In this document: piece after piece, positions 44,961 to 58,115 of the stretch
Layout of the letters: each line of letters starts with the position of its first letter
Numbering within the stretch: the first letter of the stretch is position 1
Source of the DNA: Rhodamnia argentea
Lineage: Eukaryota; Streptophyta; Magnoliopsida; Myrtales; Myrtaceae
DNA: 64,000 bases
Direction of reading: 5' to 3'
NCBI RefSeq assembly: GCF_020921035.1
Contig: NC_063160.1
Coordinates: 15,031,095-15,095,094 of the forward strand
Program-made: the position numbers and the translations under genes
The notes under the pieces: generated by a model
The model's input: the letters and a program-made list of their open reading frames with translations, nothing else
The model's database searches: none
What the model was told of the DNA's origin: nothing

Positions 44961-46450
44961 ATGGCAAGCTCAAGTTTGGGCGTTCTGTGCATGCCTTCTC
45001 ATCCGAAGAAGCCGCCAACATCCTGTCGAGATGCCGAAAAGCCGCGTTCTGCTGTTCGTCCTTGGGGACTCCTTGTTCGACTCTGGGAATAACAACTACA
45101 TCGACACCAATGCCAATAGCCGCGCGAGCTTCTGGCCCTATGGGGAAACTTATTTCGAGTACCTGACAGGAAGGTTTTCCGATGGCAGTCTGATCCCGGA
45201 CCTCATCGGTAATTTGCAGATCCTGATCAATGCTTACGCTGTAGAGTCAAGTCATAAGACTTCACTGATCGAAAGTCAAGTAATTATCTATTTGCATCGT
45301 AGCTCAATTCGCTAAGCTGCCATTGCTTCCGCCATTCCTACAACCTGGCAATCATGAGTTTAAATACGGGGAGAACTCACTTCTGCTGGAGCCGGAGTGA
45401 TAAACGAAACTTTCTATGGGTTCGTATAGCCTGATCTTTCAGTTCTTCTTCGTGAAGTGGTTTAGAGTTCAGTCAAGACTTCAATTTGTTTGTATCTGTC
45501 TTGCAGGTTAATCATAAGCTTAAAGTCACAGTTAGACAACTTTAGGAAGATGGAAATGCAGTTGATGATGAAATTGGGAGATGCAGAGACCACAAGCCTA
45601 TTGTCAAGAGCTGTTTACTTGATCAGCATTGGAAGCAATGACTACATGAGCACTTTCATGACCAATTCCAGTGTCCTCAAGACTTAGGCTTGGAAACAGT
45701 ATGCGGCAATGGTGATCGGCAACTTAACAACCGTGCTCGAGGTAGTGATACACCCAACCCCTTCATCGTGTGCATGCAGTTTTCGTTCTTACCGAATCTG
45801 TTGTAAATCCCAAAAAAATGGTGACAGTGTTTTGTTATTGTCATATATGCGATGCTTCAGGAGTCGTATAATAAAGGCGGAAGGAAATTCGGGTACGTTG
45901 GTCTGGGGCCTTTGGCGTGTCTACCAGCCATGAAATTGTTCCGACCCGCTAATTCCGGTGAATGCCTGGAAGAGGGAATAACTCTAGCTAAGCTGCACAA
46001 TAAAGCCCTGGCCAGGCTTCTAGAAAAGCTCCAGATGCAGCTAGAAGGATTCAAGTATGCACAGTCCAACACCTACACTGCAATCATGGAAAGAATCAAG
46101 CACCCTACAAAATATGGTAAGCGGACGCACCTCACTACCCGTGGAAACGATGCTTTATCTCATGTTTCGGTCCAACAAGGGGCGGACCTTACCATCGGTT
46201 TTTGCAAGTTTTAAGGAAAGCAAAGCCGCATGCTGTGGAGGCGGTCCATACAGGGGGGTTTTCAGCTGCGGAGGGAAGAGGTCGGTGAAGGAATTCGAAC
46301 TGTGCAAGAATCCAAAGGATTATCCGTTCTTCGATTCTGCTCATCCGACAGAGGCGGCAAACAAGCAGTTGCTCAGCTGCTCTGGAGCGGTAGAGTCCGG
46401 ATGTCGCCCGGCCTTACAATTTGGAAACTCTGTTCAAGATTTCTTATTGA
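44961..46450 (+). pseudogene. GDSL esterase/lipase pseudogene (subtype II)
   Basis: All five exons are recognisable, with at least four independent lesions. A start MASSSLGVLC at 44961 is out of frame with the GDS block, which reads from 45031: LFVLGDSLFDSGNNNYID, PYGETYFEYLTGRFSDGS, donor after 45208. Exon 2 from 45303 (AQFAKLPLLPPFLQPG) frameshifts before its Gly block, where only SAGAGVINETFYG can be read in another frame. Exon 3 ([23 protein letters not shown]) has a disturbed start and an in-frame TAG at 45685. Exon 4 is intact (45861-46116). Exon 5 has a shifted acceptor, keeps FFDSAHPTEAANKQ, then frameshifts twice before the tail. It is old enough to be dead but not eroded. Confidence 0.85.
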
Positions 46451-49400
46451 ACCATTTTATGATCTGTCCAATGATCTGAATGACTGAACAAATGGGTGTC
46501 AAACCAAACTTTCTATGTAAGAGTATGGATCAGCCAGTGCCTGAATCAAAAAAAGTCCAAGTGTCTTCCCTGAGCTCATGGACTCAACCAGCATGAAACC
46601 CTTATGTCAATTCGCCGGTCCTATAAACATTCATCGGTCGCGCTTAAGCCAAGCCCAATGAAGCGGCAAGGCGCCATCTTATGACCGATTAAATGCCAAC
46701 GTACGTGGACCGAACGTCACAAAACAAATGCCCTCCATCTGTGATTTCGCAGAGAAATGAGAAATTTGAAGAACTGCAACTTAGATCTTGAACTTTTTCC
46801 TGGAAGAATGTTGCAGATGCATGCCTTAGCCGCCCATGCATATTGCACCCGGATAACCATAAAGAAAAGCAGCGTCCTCTCCGTAACGTAATGACTCAAT
46901 TTTGGGGAAAATTATCCAAAAAATCATAATGTTATTGTAGTTTTCTCAATTTAATTATAAACCTTTTAATCGTGTCAATCGAGTTCTAAACATTTTTACG
47001 TTTTGCCAATTGAGTCCATGCGACCAATTTTTCTTTTTCTTTTTATCTATTTTTTTTTTTACTGTGGCCATCGAGTGGGCCTTGCCAGCCACAGCAAAGC
47101 ACAAGTACATGAAAAGAAAAGAAATTTCAAAGAAATAAATTATTACTAAAAATTCTCTCCGTTAGTATCGGTTGTGTCACGTAGAACGGCCGATGTCCAC
47201 ATCAGCAATTTCATATCAAAATTGGCTTGATAGGCTCAATTGGCAAAATGCGAAAAAGTTTGACTCAATTCGTAAAAGTGGAATAGATTTATGACTTTTG
47301 AGATAATTTTCCCCACAATCTAACATCTTGTTGTTCATGAGTTAGCGGAATTTCAACTGTAGTCAATAAACTTTGATTTATGATCGCTCGATGCACGGAA
47401 GTTTCGAGAGTTTTCCCATGCATTTTGATTGTAATTCAACCAGTTTTCCGGGGAACATGCTAACGTGAAAGCCACGTGGCGAGACACGGCATCCAGAAAA
47501 ATTGCCCGCGTGTCCACCACGTTAGCAATTTCCAAATAAATTAATTGGATTTCTCCCCTTGTTTTACCTAGGGCAGCCAACCCAATTTGTCTCATTATGC
47601 TAGTTAAGGGTGAGCATGAGCCGAGTGAATAGATTCTAGATATAGACCTTGAAATTAATTATGTTATAATCGATTCTAAATTTTTGGAATCTGAAACTTA
47701 TCATGTTTGTGATGTAACCTGTTTTGAAACCTACCTTATTTTCTCGGTTTGGTTCTAGGGTCTACCCAACAACTTGTTTTTCTTTTTTTTCTTTTAATTT
47801 TTTTAGCAAAATAATATAAGTAGCACTAAAACGATTTAAAGTAAAAGATAAATAATAAAACTCACTATCTACCAAAAGCAACAATCTCTAATATGAGCAA
47901 TAGAAATTACAATCCACCAAAAACAGAGAAGATGAGGCAAGCGAGACTTAGGGTTTTTTTTTTAATAGTAGCTAAAAATCGATTTCAAAACCGGTCCAGT
48001 TCCTAGATACTTAGAATTGAGAACCGGTCCGATTCCAACAGGTTCCCAAAATTTAGAATCGATTTGAATGGGAAATGATTTCCGAGCCTGTTTTTCGGGT
48101 AGTCCGATCTGGATTCTTGGTAAATCCAGTCTAGTTGCACATCCCCAGTGTTGGTGTCCATTGTTTACGTTATTTTGCGTCGTTGTTAGGGGTGGGCAGT
48201 GGTCTTGGCTAGACCCTGGAAACGGATCGGATCAGCACTGTGCAGTCAGGTTCAGTCGGATTCCTATGGAAAACATTCCGATCTTAGGTCCAAAAAATGG
48301 GGAAACCAACAATGTGTGGACCCATTCTAGGATCAGGATGTTGAACCGGAGCGGACCAATTCCAAGTTTCAAAATCTTGGAACCATCCCTATGCAGGTAG
48401 GATCCAAGTTTCGGGGTTGGATCGGGCCAACCAACCTTGGAATCGCTGGCCCCTGTCCGTTGCCAGGAGTATCCGTGCGTCGACAAATCGTTCCGTTTAG
48501 TGAAAACGTTAGCCGCACTTGTCGATTTTGAGTGAGTCGTTTTCGCATGGTTACGGACTCAGATTTTTCTAGACAAAGCTCGATTCGTGTTCGAGTCAAA
48601 CGTCTTTTTTGTGGATGTCAGGAATTAACCAATGACAATTTAGCTGTGCCCTTCTTTTGCTCCAAACGACGAGGATAAGGAGAGAAATTAGACACGATTG
48701 ACGGAGACCTTAGAAAAGCTTCAACGTAGCAGGTCGTACTCACATGAGCCTTTGTTCTCATTGTAACAAATGCGAAAGCGAACCCAGAACGTAAAAATTT
48801 ACGTGGTTCGATTAAGGTGATTTATATACATGGACGAAGCAAAATAAGATTTCACTATAATTAAAAAGAGTACAGATTACAAAAGTCGATCTTATCGATT
48901 GTAAAAAAGTACACGGCTCACTAGTCTCTCACATAAGGAAAATCCTTAATACCGATGAAAAAACCCTAACCATAGTATAAGTAGAGCCCAAAAATTTTAT
49001 CTTGGAGGCGTTGCCTCCAAACCCCTATACAAATTTGTTTGCATTGCAATAGAGATTTGTTTGTTTGCTCCGAGTTGAGCCTATCGGCCCAACTCCCCGC
49101 GTCACAAACTAAATCTCAATTTTTTCTCCACTTTTGGGCCTCACAAAAACATGTCAGGTTAGGTGATGAACCGGATCAGGTACATAAAATTCAAGACATA
49201 TTTAACCATTCTTTTTTGTGTGGCTAGCCTTTGCATGCTCCTCCTCCAAGTCAATGCTTTCCCTCGCACGTCACCGGTGGCGTCATTTTGCCCAAACGCC
49301 ATGGGAACAGTCTAAATTGTCAAGAATCCTGGTAGTGGTCGGCCGTTGTCTTCTTGTCGGCGAGTTCCGACCAGAGTGAACTGAAGAGGCCAAACGTTGA

Positions 49401-50043
49401 CCGCCGTTCTTCAAAGAGTCCAAAGCCATGCACGTGCTTCATGGCAGGTGCACGTGATCACATCACCCAATAATTACCACCCAAGTCTCGCCTCGAGTCC
49501 TCACTTCAAATCGAGGACGGCCACTCTTAAGATCGGTGGTCCCCGTAACTGCCCCACTTTTTCTTGGGAAGTTTACAATTTTGGGGACACCGTCCACCCA
49601 CGAGTAAAGTCATTCAATTTTAGCTTCCGAAAAGAAAAAAGGATGTATTTTATATACGGACAATTTCTCCCTCACACTCACATCTACCAAGAAAAACAAT
49701 AAATAATGTACAAAATAATGAATTATTTATAAGATATATGCAGCGGAAACATTTTGGGTAATCGCTAGATTTAAACTTTGTTCCTGCACCGATCAATTCG
49801 ATTGGACATTCGCCATCCGCAACATGAAAACTAGAGCCGAACACGGAACAAAGATGGGACGTGACATTATGTTTTGAAATATAAGTGAGAGCCATGATGT
49901 ACTTAATGGTCAGAATATCAAAAGTACCCTTTGGAAGGGGGATAAGCATAAGCCTAGTGGGATGGAATGGGGTGAAATTAGTATTTCTCACTTCATTGGG
50001 GGCCGAAAATAATAGGAAAAGAAAAAGCCATGGTCGGAGGTTG
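46451..50043. other. Intergenic DNA with fold-back and hAT-like fragments
   Basis: Positions about 46911-47313 form an inverted repeat with ends GGGGAAAATTATCCAAAAAA and its complement GATAATTTTCCCC, the dispersed family also seen at 3430, 26700 and 28040. Positions about 47606-48150 have hAT-like ends (AAGGGTGAGCATG, GCACATCCCC) and GGTTC-rich content, with unclear boundaries. Positions 48190-48500 are similar debris. No other gene seen. Confidence 0.45.
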
Positions 50044-50050
50044 TATAAGT
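50044..50050 (+). promoter_or_regulatory. TATA-like box of gene F
   Basis: TATAAGT, about 115 bp upstream of the ATG, is the best TATA candidate and implies a leader of roughly 80 bp. Confidence 0.45.
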
Positions 50051-50158
50051 ACAGAACCGAAACGGAGAAGAACCGAGAATGGCGAAGTGTTTAGAGTGAA
50101 AAACTCGGACGCACCCCACTCAGCTCGCCAACCGCTGCCGTCACTCTCGCCTGCAGAC

Positions 50159-51855
50159 ATGGCGAAGCGGAGCTGCTCCTGCATTTTCTACGCTGCAGCG
50201 TTCCTGTGGGCGCTCCTGCTCGGCCCAGCCGTATGCTCTGCCAAGAAGCACAACACTCTGTTCGTGTTCGGAGACTCCCTCTTCGACCCCGGCAACAACC
50301 AGTACGTGAACGCCACTCCCGGCGGCCGCGGCGGCGGCATGGCCACTTCCCTGCCTTATGGAGAGACCTACTTCAAGCACGCCACCGGACGGCTCTCCGA
50401 CGGTCGCCTCGTCCCCGACTTCATCGGTACAGAAAACAGAAACGCTTCTCACCAGACCAATCGTTCCCTTTTAGTTCTTCTGGGGTTGGCGCTATGTCCA
50501 GTCCATTTAGGGAAATAGCAATTTTTTTTTCTCGGATTAAACGACACAGCACACGTGACAGCATCATAGGCCATAAATTTTTAGCGGAATTTCACTTGGT
50601 ATGTCTATGGACGATTTATTGTGTTGTCTTGAATGTGCAGCTGAGTTTGCTAAGCTGCCTATTCTTCCGCCATATTTGCAACCGGGGACCCAAAATTTGA
50701 CCGACGGAGCTAACTTCGCGTCAGGCGGAGGAGGTGTTCTGCCCGGCGACCATCCCGGACCGGTGAGTAAATTGTAATGCAGCTTTACTATAGTCTTATG
50801 TAATGTGCATAGATACTTAATTTACTGTAGACTTGGTATTAATCTGGTCTAACTTGAATCTGAATCAGATTGATTTGGGAAAGCAACTGGGCTACTACAA
50901 GGAAGTGGTGAAATCGCTGAGAGCGAAGCTAGGCGATGCCGGGGCCAAAAGGGTCCTCATGAGAGCCGTCTATCTGTTCAGCATTGGAGGGAACGACTAC
51001 TTTCGCCTCTACAACACAAAACCAAACGTCACTCAATCTTACCGCCGCGAATACGTATCGATAGTTGTCGGCAACATCACCTCGGCTCTCAAGGTAACCG
51101 CAACTCGCTGTTTAGGTCCATAGAGCAGATTAAGAGATGGACAAGCATACAAAGAATCAGTGAACTGATCTTTTGCTCTGATTCCATGTGAAACCAAGCA
51201 GCCAACTGATTGCGCAGACAATTCTAATCTTTCTTAGTACTTAACATGTTGTAATGGATGTTGTGATCCATCATATGCAGGAAATCTATGGGCTCGGCGG
51301 ACGAAAAATCGCGTTCCAGAATGCAGGGCCTCTGGGCTGTGTGCCAAGCATGAGAGCCAGGAGCAACGGAACTGGCTGTGCGGAGGAACTGCAAGCTCAT
51401 GCCAGACTTCACAACCGAGAGCTCGCAATCGCCCTCAGGAAGTTGAAGACCGAGTTGCCGGGATTCGAATATTCGATCTTTGATTACTACAACTCGCTCA
51501 AAGACCGGATCTTTAACCCTTCCAAATATGGTTAGGTGCCAGGACCCAATGTTCCATTGCATCATCACATTGCTTATGGCTCAGGACTCTTTTATGACTC
51601 TGAACTTCTTCTCTCTCCCTTGTTTGTGAAGGCTTCGAGGATGGGCAGGCGGCGTGTTGCGGCTCTGGACCATACCGAGGATCGAGCTGCGGGGGGACAC
51701 AGAAATATGAGGTGTGCAGTGACCCGAGCGAGTACATTTGGTTCGACGGTGGGCACACGACTGAGGCCGCGAATTACCAGCTGGCGCAACTTATCTGGAG
51801 CGCGGCAGCGCCCGTCACAGGGCCTTCCAACGTGAGGCAACTATTCGTGCATTAG
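50159..51855 (+). CDS. GDSL esterase/lipase, gene F (subtype II)
   Basis: Exons 50159-50426, 50641-50762, 50869-51093, 51281-51530 and 51632-51855 join in frame to 362 residues. The signal peptide MAKRSCSCIFYAAAFLWALL precedes LFVFGDSLFDPGNNQYVN. Other blocks are [22 protein letters not shown] and FDGGHTTEAANYQ. A Gly- and Arg-rich insert (GGRGGG) lies in the loop after the GDS block, where subtype I has a short loop, and exon 5 is seven codons shorter. Coding GC is clearly higher than in genes A-E. The acceptor of intron 4 is GTGAAG, weaker than its neighbours. The GDSLFDPGNN form resembles classical GLIP1/5-type proteins. Predicted to be secreted and active. Confidence 0.92.
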
Positions 51856-54800
51856 TATAAGGACGTGTCGGATATCATCGCCTTCGGTAGACTTGTCGCC
51901 GACCGAGATTAGCTTGGATATGTGTGTTTAGTGCCAGCTCCGACTGTTGTGGCTGATTTAGAGCGCCTGATGTAATCGATGTTGCTTCTATATTGCGGTT
52001 TATGCTTCACGACTTTCTCTATATTTTGTTGTGATGAAGACTAAAGGGAAAGGACATAGTGCACGCTTGATTTTGCAGACCGAAATTTCATTCATCCTTG
52101 CGAAACTGGTAAGATATTGGTGCAAAATGGAAGAGCATAACTGCCCGCATATATATAGGGAATTGGCCAAATTTCATGGACACTCCATGTATTTTGTAGT
52201 CTCTCTTGTCGGAGATGTCGAACTCTTGGTAGTTCCAATGACAATCAAACGTTGGTCGGCAATGGCAAGTGCTGCAGAGGTGGTGGGGTGTCAAAAATAC
52301 CCGAACCGAAGACTTCGGGTATTTTTTGTTCGGGTCTCTTTCAGATAAGGTAATAGCTGAAGAACGGGTATCATTATAGTTTCGGAGTACTCAAACCGAA
52401 CCACGTTCCAAAGACTTTGAAGCATCCCAAAATGTCTCCTTAATTCTCTCTTGTCAAAATTGTATCATTACCGGTTCGGTCTAGCTCAGGTGGTTCCTGG
52501 TTCTTCTGCACATCCCTAATTGCCAGTGACATTGGGCACGAGGGAAAAGATGATGGTCAAGGAGAAATGGTTAAGGAGGGAGGAGAGAAATGGGTATTAA
52601 TTGCATAGAGTAGTGTTAAGATGAAGAAGAAGGAGGAGGAGGGGGAGGAAAAAAAAAAGTGAAGGTATCTAAATGAATCGTGTTTTCGGTTCGGTCTTAT
52701 TCAATTCAAGTTGCGGTTCGGGACACAAGAAGTACACCACCTTCAATGTTCTATTCTGTTCATGTATCAATGATACCCCGAATCGAACCAAACAATTCAT
52801 ACCCCTAGCTCGTGATCATATGTGTGCTCGCAAATAGAAGATTTCTCGTAAGTCCGAGTAATTTTTGTGATGTGGTTTAATATGAGTCGATCTATCAAAT
52901 TGATGGTATGTCAACCATTCAAAGGATTGACAATACATTTCAAACCAAATCTAACTAAAAATCAAATGAAGTTAATAATTCAAAGAACAATTAAAACCAT
53001 CGAAGAATGTTGTCCATTTTCTCTTTGTAAGATCCCGATGGGATATTGGTGCAAAAAGCAAAAGCACAAGTTAGCTACTGTTAGGCCACTGCATTGTATC
53101 GAACGCACGTGAGCAAAATTCATGTGCACTGTAACTTTGTTAGATCGTGCGATTTCACTTGAAACTTACCTCATTCGTTGCATGCAAATTTGGCTCACAC
53201 GTCTTAGGAGCATTTAAGATTTTTTTGTTGTATTGATACTTGTTGGAGTTATCCCACATCAATTGTAAAAGGAATTAGTAGTCGGTTTATAAGTGTGAGA
53301 GAAAATTTCATCCTTTGAGATAGCTTTGGGGGTGAGAGAAGCCGAAGACCACCAAATATTAATATAAGAGCCCAGCTTTCCTTTTGATTTTCCCTCTACG
53401 TACTCCTTTTAATAATTTATTAATTTTTATTGTTTATTTTTAATTTTATTTTTAAAATTTTGATTATTTTTTGTTTTTCTTTTCTTTTGCCTTCTTCTTC
53501 AGCCAATTGCCAGCCACAATGACAGTCGACAATCGGCCACAGGTGAGCTCAAGCTCGCCTGGATAGAGTGACCCTAAGCTGGCCGATTTGTGGGGAGCTC
53601 AAGCCCCATTGAGAAAAAGGTAAAAAAAAAAAAGAATTAATTAAAAGGAAAAGGAAAAAAAATTATAAAAATATTTTTCTTGACTCATCTATTTTTCATA
53701 AAACGAAAGTCGGAAAATTCAAAAATATTTTCTTGGAAGTTATTTTGCGCAAAACGAACGAAGCATTAATACGAGTCGGGTTTATTAGATTATTGATGAG
53801 TCGATCATTCCAAGAAGTGAATTTACATCTCAAACTAAAACTATTCAGAATCAGTTGACACGTAAGCTGATCTAATTTATTTAGTTTTTTCTGATGGAAA
53901 AAAATGGAGGCCTAATCTAATTTTGTTAACACAGAGGGCTAATCTAATTCAAACGTGCATTTACCAAAAAATGGAGGTCCATCATGCGCATCAACGGGGC
54001 TAGAATGTCCCTTTCTTTCCCGCCAGAATCAGGTGGGTCCCCCCCGACATTATGACGCAACATCAAAAGTGAGGTCGTTGATGACATCGTCTGCTGCTTT
54101 TATCGCCTTTCGCTTCCATGCCTTATGGGACCCACTCTAGTCAACGAAAACGCGTGAAATGAAACCGTTGACTCACCGACGCACGCTTTTATCCGCTCTT
54201 TCTTTCTTTCTTTTTCTTTTGTTCTTTTGAACTTCATCTTCCATTTGATTGGGACAGCTAAAAATGGATTAAAAAGGATTAAGCAGATTTACTTGGATCA
54301 GCCGTTTTCAACCCGGCCCGACTCGACACCGCTCATTTGACGGGTTTAAATATGATCTATATACAGGGAGATTTTCTTCCATGGCCTTGGATTATTCGAC
54401 CGACCAATTTATAACTACCGATTTTGCCATGTGTTGGTGGTCGACCCCGCAGTGTTGCCGATTACGAAGCACTCTAGGACCAGGCAATCACCACACCTGT
54501 ATAAGTCTCGAAGCTCACTTTGGGACCAGCAACGTTTAGGTTTAGAAGAAGCTAGCATTGCAGTCGACCATCTTATGCGTTCCCACTCTTTGAATAATTC
54601 AAACTTTGATGTAACGTGGAACTCGAAATGATGGCTTTGGTCGATTTGATTCCATCAGGACTACATTTAGCGACAATAACTATTTTTCTTTTCACATTGG
54701 TAGATTTAGTAGAAGTTTTCGTTTTTCCATTAGGCGATGTACCGGAAGTTTCAAGTATATAAACTAGAACGAAAGATGAGACCAGATAATTAATCTCACA

Positions 54801-55398
54801 ATCACTTTCGGATACTTCTGCTTTCACGGGAAAATGCTTTCTCTAAGAAAGAATACATGTTTGATTCGTTTAATTTGCACTGTTCTTTTCAAATGTATCC
54901 TCAAACTTGTGTAATTTATGTGATCAATCTCTTTAATTTCGGCAAAGTAATGTCCATCTATCTTTCGATGTTAATCGAAAATGCAATGAGAAGGACTCTG
55001 TTCCACTGTGGACATTCGATTTGTGCCGATCATACCATAGGAGCCATAATTTTTAGGTATAATTGAGCAAATTTTTTGAATAGCTCTTTATTCAACGTTG
55101 AAAATTAATTATTTCAACGTAAGATTTTCCTGCCGACAACTATCGACATGTCCTTGTCCTCACTAGATTGCGATGTCGGCTTCGTCCAATAATTTCTCGC
55201 CAAGTGGACACGGACCTACTAGTAGTTATTTCTAGTTGCTGTCCTCCAACTGCAAAATTACTTTTTAGACCATCGCCCGTATCTATAGAAACGAAAATAC
55301 CTCTTCGGCCTAAATTCACATCAACTGGATCTCCCTTTAACTTTAAGTGCTGTAAAGTAACTCTTGACTCTGCCTTTAGCTAGCAATTCGCCACTCAA
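51856..55398. other. Intergenic DNA with transposon debris; upstream of gene G
   Basis: A hAT-like end lies near 52493-52518 and CGGTTCGG-type repeats at about 52480-52790. Positions 53230-53370 (TTGGAGTTATCCCACATCAA) look like a piece of a small LTR. GGAAAA/TTTTCC MITE wording occurs at about 53680-53780. The gene G upstream shows a TATA-like TATAGAAA at about 55281 aligned with TATAAATA of gene H. No other gene seen. Confidence 0.4.
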
Positions 55399-57052
55399 AT
55401 GACCATGCTTCACATGGATAGTTTCCGCTCCCTCTTCCTCACATTGTCCTTCTGCGCAATCCTCCTGCTTCCCCCGAGCTGCCGCGCCGAGCTGCCGGAG
55501 AACCACGTCGCGTTCTTCATCTTCGGGGACTCGCTCTTGGATTCGGGGAACAACATTTACCTGAGTGGCGGCGGCGGGGCTGATTCCTTGCCCTATGGAG
55601 AGACCTTCTTCAAGCGCCCGACCGGACGGGTCTGCGACGGGCGGATCGTTCCCGACTTCATATGTAAGAGTTGCTCCTGCTAATTACATTTCCCTTTTTC
55701 ACCCCCTTGATTCTATTCTGCCACCTGACTACTGCTAGTGACGAATGCGGACTCTGAATGATGTGATCCTTCTATTTTCCTTGGCAACAGCTGAATATGC
55801 AAAGCTTCCATATATCAAACCGTACTTGGAGCCCGGGTTCACCGACTACACCAACGGGGTCAATTTCGCATCTGCCGGAGCCGGCGTTCTCCCGGAAACT
55901 CATCCCGGAACTGTAAGACATCTGCACTTCTCACCGTGCTATTCCGGTTAAGATGTGAAGCTGTTCGTTTTCCGGATTTTCTGGATGCGATAGTTGTTGG
56001 ACGAGTGAACTGCCTCTGACGGATTGTTTGATTGGCTTTGATCAGCTATACTTTAAGCTGCAACTGAACTATTTCGAGGAGGTCGTGAAGGGGTTGAAGC
56101 GACAATTAGGTGACGCCGATGCCCACAAGTTGCTCTCGAAGGCGGTCTATCTGTTCAGCATCGGAGGGAACGATTACAATGCCATTCAGAACAATCCCAA
56201 AGCAACTGCATCTTTCAGGAAAATGTACATGACCATGGTCCTGGGCAATTTCACAGCGGGGATCAAAGTATAGGACCATCCTCTGCTGACCCAATTTCGT
56301 TCTTTGAACTTGAAAAGAGTGTGGGAACTAACAAGAAGCTGTTTTTTGTTGATGATGATGTTGCAGCAAGTCTACGCGCATGGAGGTAGGAAATTCGCCT
56401 TCCAGAATGTAGGGCCAATCGGGTGCATGCCGGCCACTCGAGCCTCGACCGGGTCCAAGGGATGCTTGCACGACCCGACCGTGATAGCGAAGATGCACAA
56501 CATAGCCCTGTCAAGGCTGCTGAAGAGGATCGAACAGGGGCTACCGGGATTCAAATACGCCCTGTTCAATTACTACACTTCCCTCACCATGAGGACTCTA
56601 TATAGCTATAAATTCGGTAAGTTCCCAAACCAAAGTCCTCTAACTTCAAACCCGCCATTGAAATCCAAGACGTGGAACAACCGATTCGGATCAAAGCATG
56701 ATCACTTAGCATAATTCACATTGAATTGGACAATTCGTGCGGCTCATCTTTAGTGCACATGTTTGCTGATGTTCTTGAAATTAACTGGGGATGCTCTTGT
56801 TCGGTTGCAGGGTTCAAGGTTGGGATGAGTGCGTGCTGTGGAAGCGGTCCGTACAACGGGCAATTCTCATGTGGGAAAAAGAACGGCACCACAAGTGGTT
56901 ACACTCTGTGCAGCGACCCAAGCGAGTATGTGTGGTTCGACGCTGCTCATCCGACCGAGACGGCCAACAGGCAACTCGCGTCTCTGCTGTGGGACGGACC
57001 CTCTCGCACCGTCAGGCCTTACAATATGAAGATGTTCTTCGAAATGCCATAG
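55399..57052 (+). CDS. GDSL esterase/lipase, gene G (subtype III)
   Basis: Exons 55399-55663, 55791-55912, 56046-56267, 56367-56616 and 56811-57052 join in frame to 366 residues. A start at 55414 (MDSFRSLFLTLSF), which aligns with the only ATG of gene H, gives 361; the first ATG is listed. Blocks: FIFGDSLLDSGNN, TNGVNFASAGAG, FSIGGNDYNA and FDAAHPTETANRQ. Exon 1 ends ATAT before the donor, so the junction reads ISEYAK where subtype I has IAEYAK. Exon 4 has FNYYTS where relatives have FDYYTS. Exon 5 contains the subtype insert CGKKNGTTSGYTLC. All introns are short (99-194 bp). It is a tandem duplicate with gene H. Predicted to be secreted and active. Confidence 0.92.
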
Positions 57053-57105
57053 TAGTTGTTGTTTCATGTCCTATGTTCTTGTCTACGATTTTTGAGAGAC
57101 TGAGT

Positions 57106-57111
57106 AATAAA
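57106..57111 (+). terminator. Polyadenylation signal of gene G
   Basis: AATAAA in TGAGTAATAAAACGCATAGT, conserved with gene H at 59817, 54 bp after the stop. Confidence 0.6.
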
Positions 57112-58006
57112 ACGCATAGTTTCTCCGTGGTATTGCTGGTGCGCAATGTCTGCAAAGTCAGGGTCCGATGGATTCTCATTGGCGTCCCGTAAATCTGAGT
57201 CGAGGTTCGATGTTAGGCAAAGAATCGCCCCGGCTATTAAGCGACGGTCACACGTCACGCTCGAGTGATGATGTGGAGTCCCATAAACATTGATGGAAAT
57301 GGAATGGTTCGCTTCATCTCCGAAATCAAAATAAAAATCAATGCTAGTATCGTAAGTGATTGCCAGAGGCTGAATCTTTCACAATGGCGCAGGCCTTCCT
57401 CCCTTAAGCACAGTCGAGACCCAGCAAGAGAATCGGGCAAAGCGAGCTTGAAGCTTCGGGTCGGCCAGAGCGAAGTAACGGTGCTCATTGATTTTGATAG
57501 ACTTCCTCTTCCCACGTTCGCTGCATCGCCGGTGGGAACGGGCTATCTGGCTCCTTGAGAAAACCGGGATGGCGGGCAGTTTAGGCAATCTATACGGCAG
57601 GTTCAAGAATCTGAGCGAATGTAAATCGAACTTTCCAAGAAATGAGTATAACTCAAGATGGTCTGACAGGGCTCACTGGCCTTCTCGCATGCAATGAAGC
57701 CATCTTTTCTTGGGTTCTCACCATAATAAAAGAAGGGTCCAATCACGACTCGAGTAGAGACAGAGTCGATCCAGTTGACCACCATCTGCATGCCCACCAT
57801 ACATTCAACTCGATGAGAGCATCGATGCAGTTGAGACTAAGGCGCACGTGAGCTCATGAGGAGCGTACCCAACAATGCACTTTGGAACCACATTCGACAA
57901 TCACATGCAGTTGCGTCGGTTTAGGAATTGTCCTCATTATTTACATTGCTGAGAAACGACGTCATAATTAGTGCAAATTCTGATCTAAGCAAACACAGAG
58001 TGATTC
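57112..58006. other. Spacer between genes G and H
   Basis: Positions 57210-57270 (TAGGCAAAGAATCGCCCCG) match 59910-59970 after gene H, so the 3' flank was copied with the gene. Positions 57290-57860 hold no gene that I recognise. Confidence 0.5.
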
Positions 58007-58014
58007 TATAAATA
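58007..58014 (+). promoter_or_regulatory. TATA box of gene H
   Basis: TATAAATA, 102 bp before the start codon. The following bases (GGTCCTAAATTCA) match gene G, where the box is changed to TATAGAAA. Confidence 0.6.
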
Positions 58015-58115
58015 GTACCGCTTGGTCCTAAATTCATGTCAACCGTCTCCTTTAGGTGCTCCAAAGCAACTCTGCCATTTCAGCATTCAACGTTCGAAAG
58101 TGAATATTGCTTCAC

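Noticed and set aside
44853..45092. A separate small gene starting MASSSLGVLC region
   Set aside because: It is the frameshifted N-terminus of the subtype II pseudogene and does not continue as a protein of its own.
56791..57192. A 133-codon open frame beside exon 5 of gene G
   Set aside because: It is an alternative frame of a confirmed exon; its protein has no similarity to the family, while the other frame carries FDAAHPTETANRQ.
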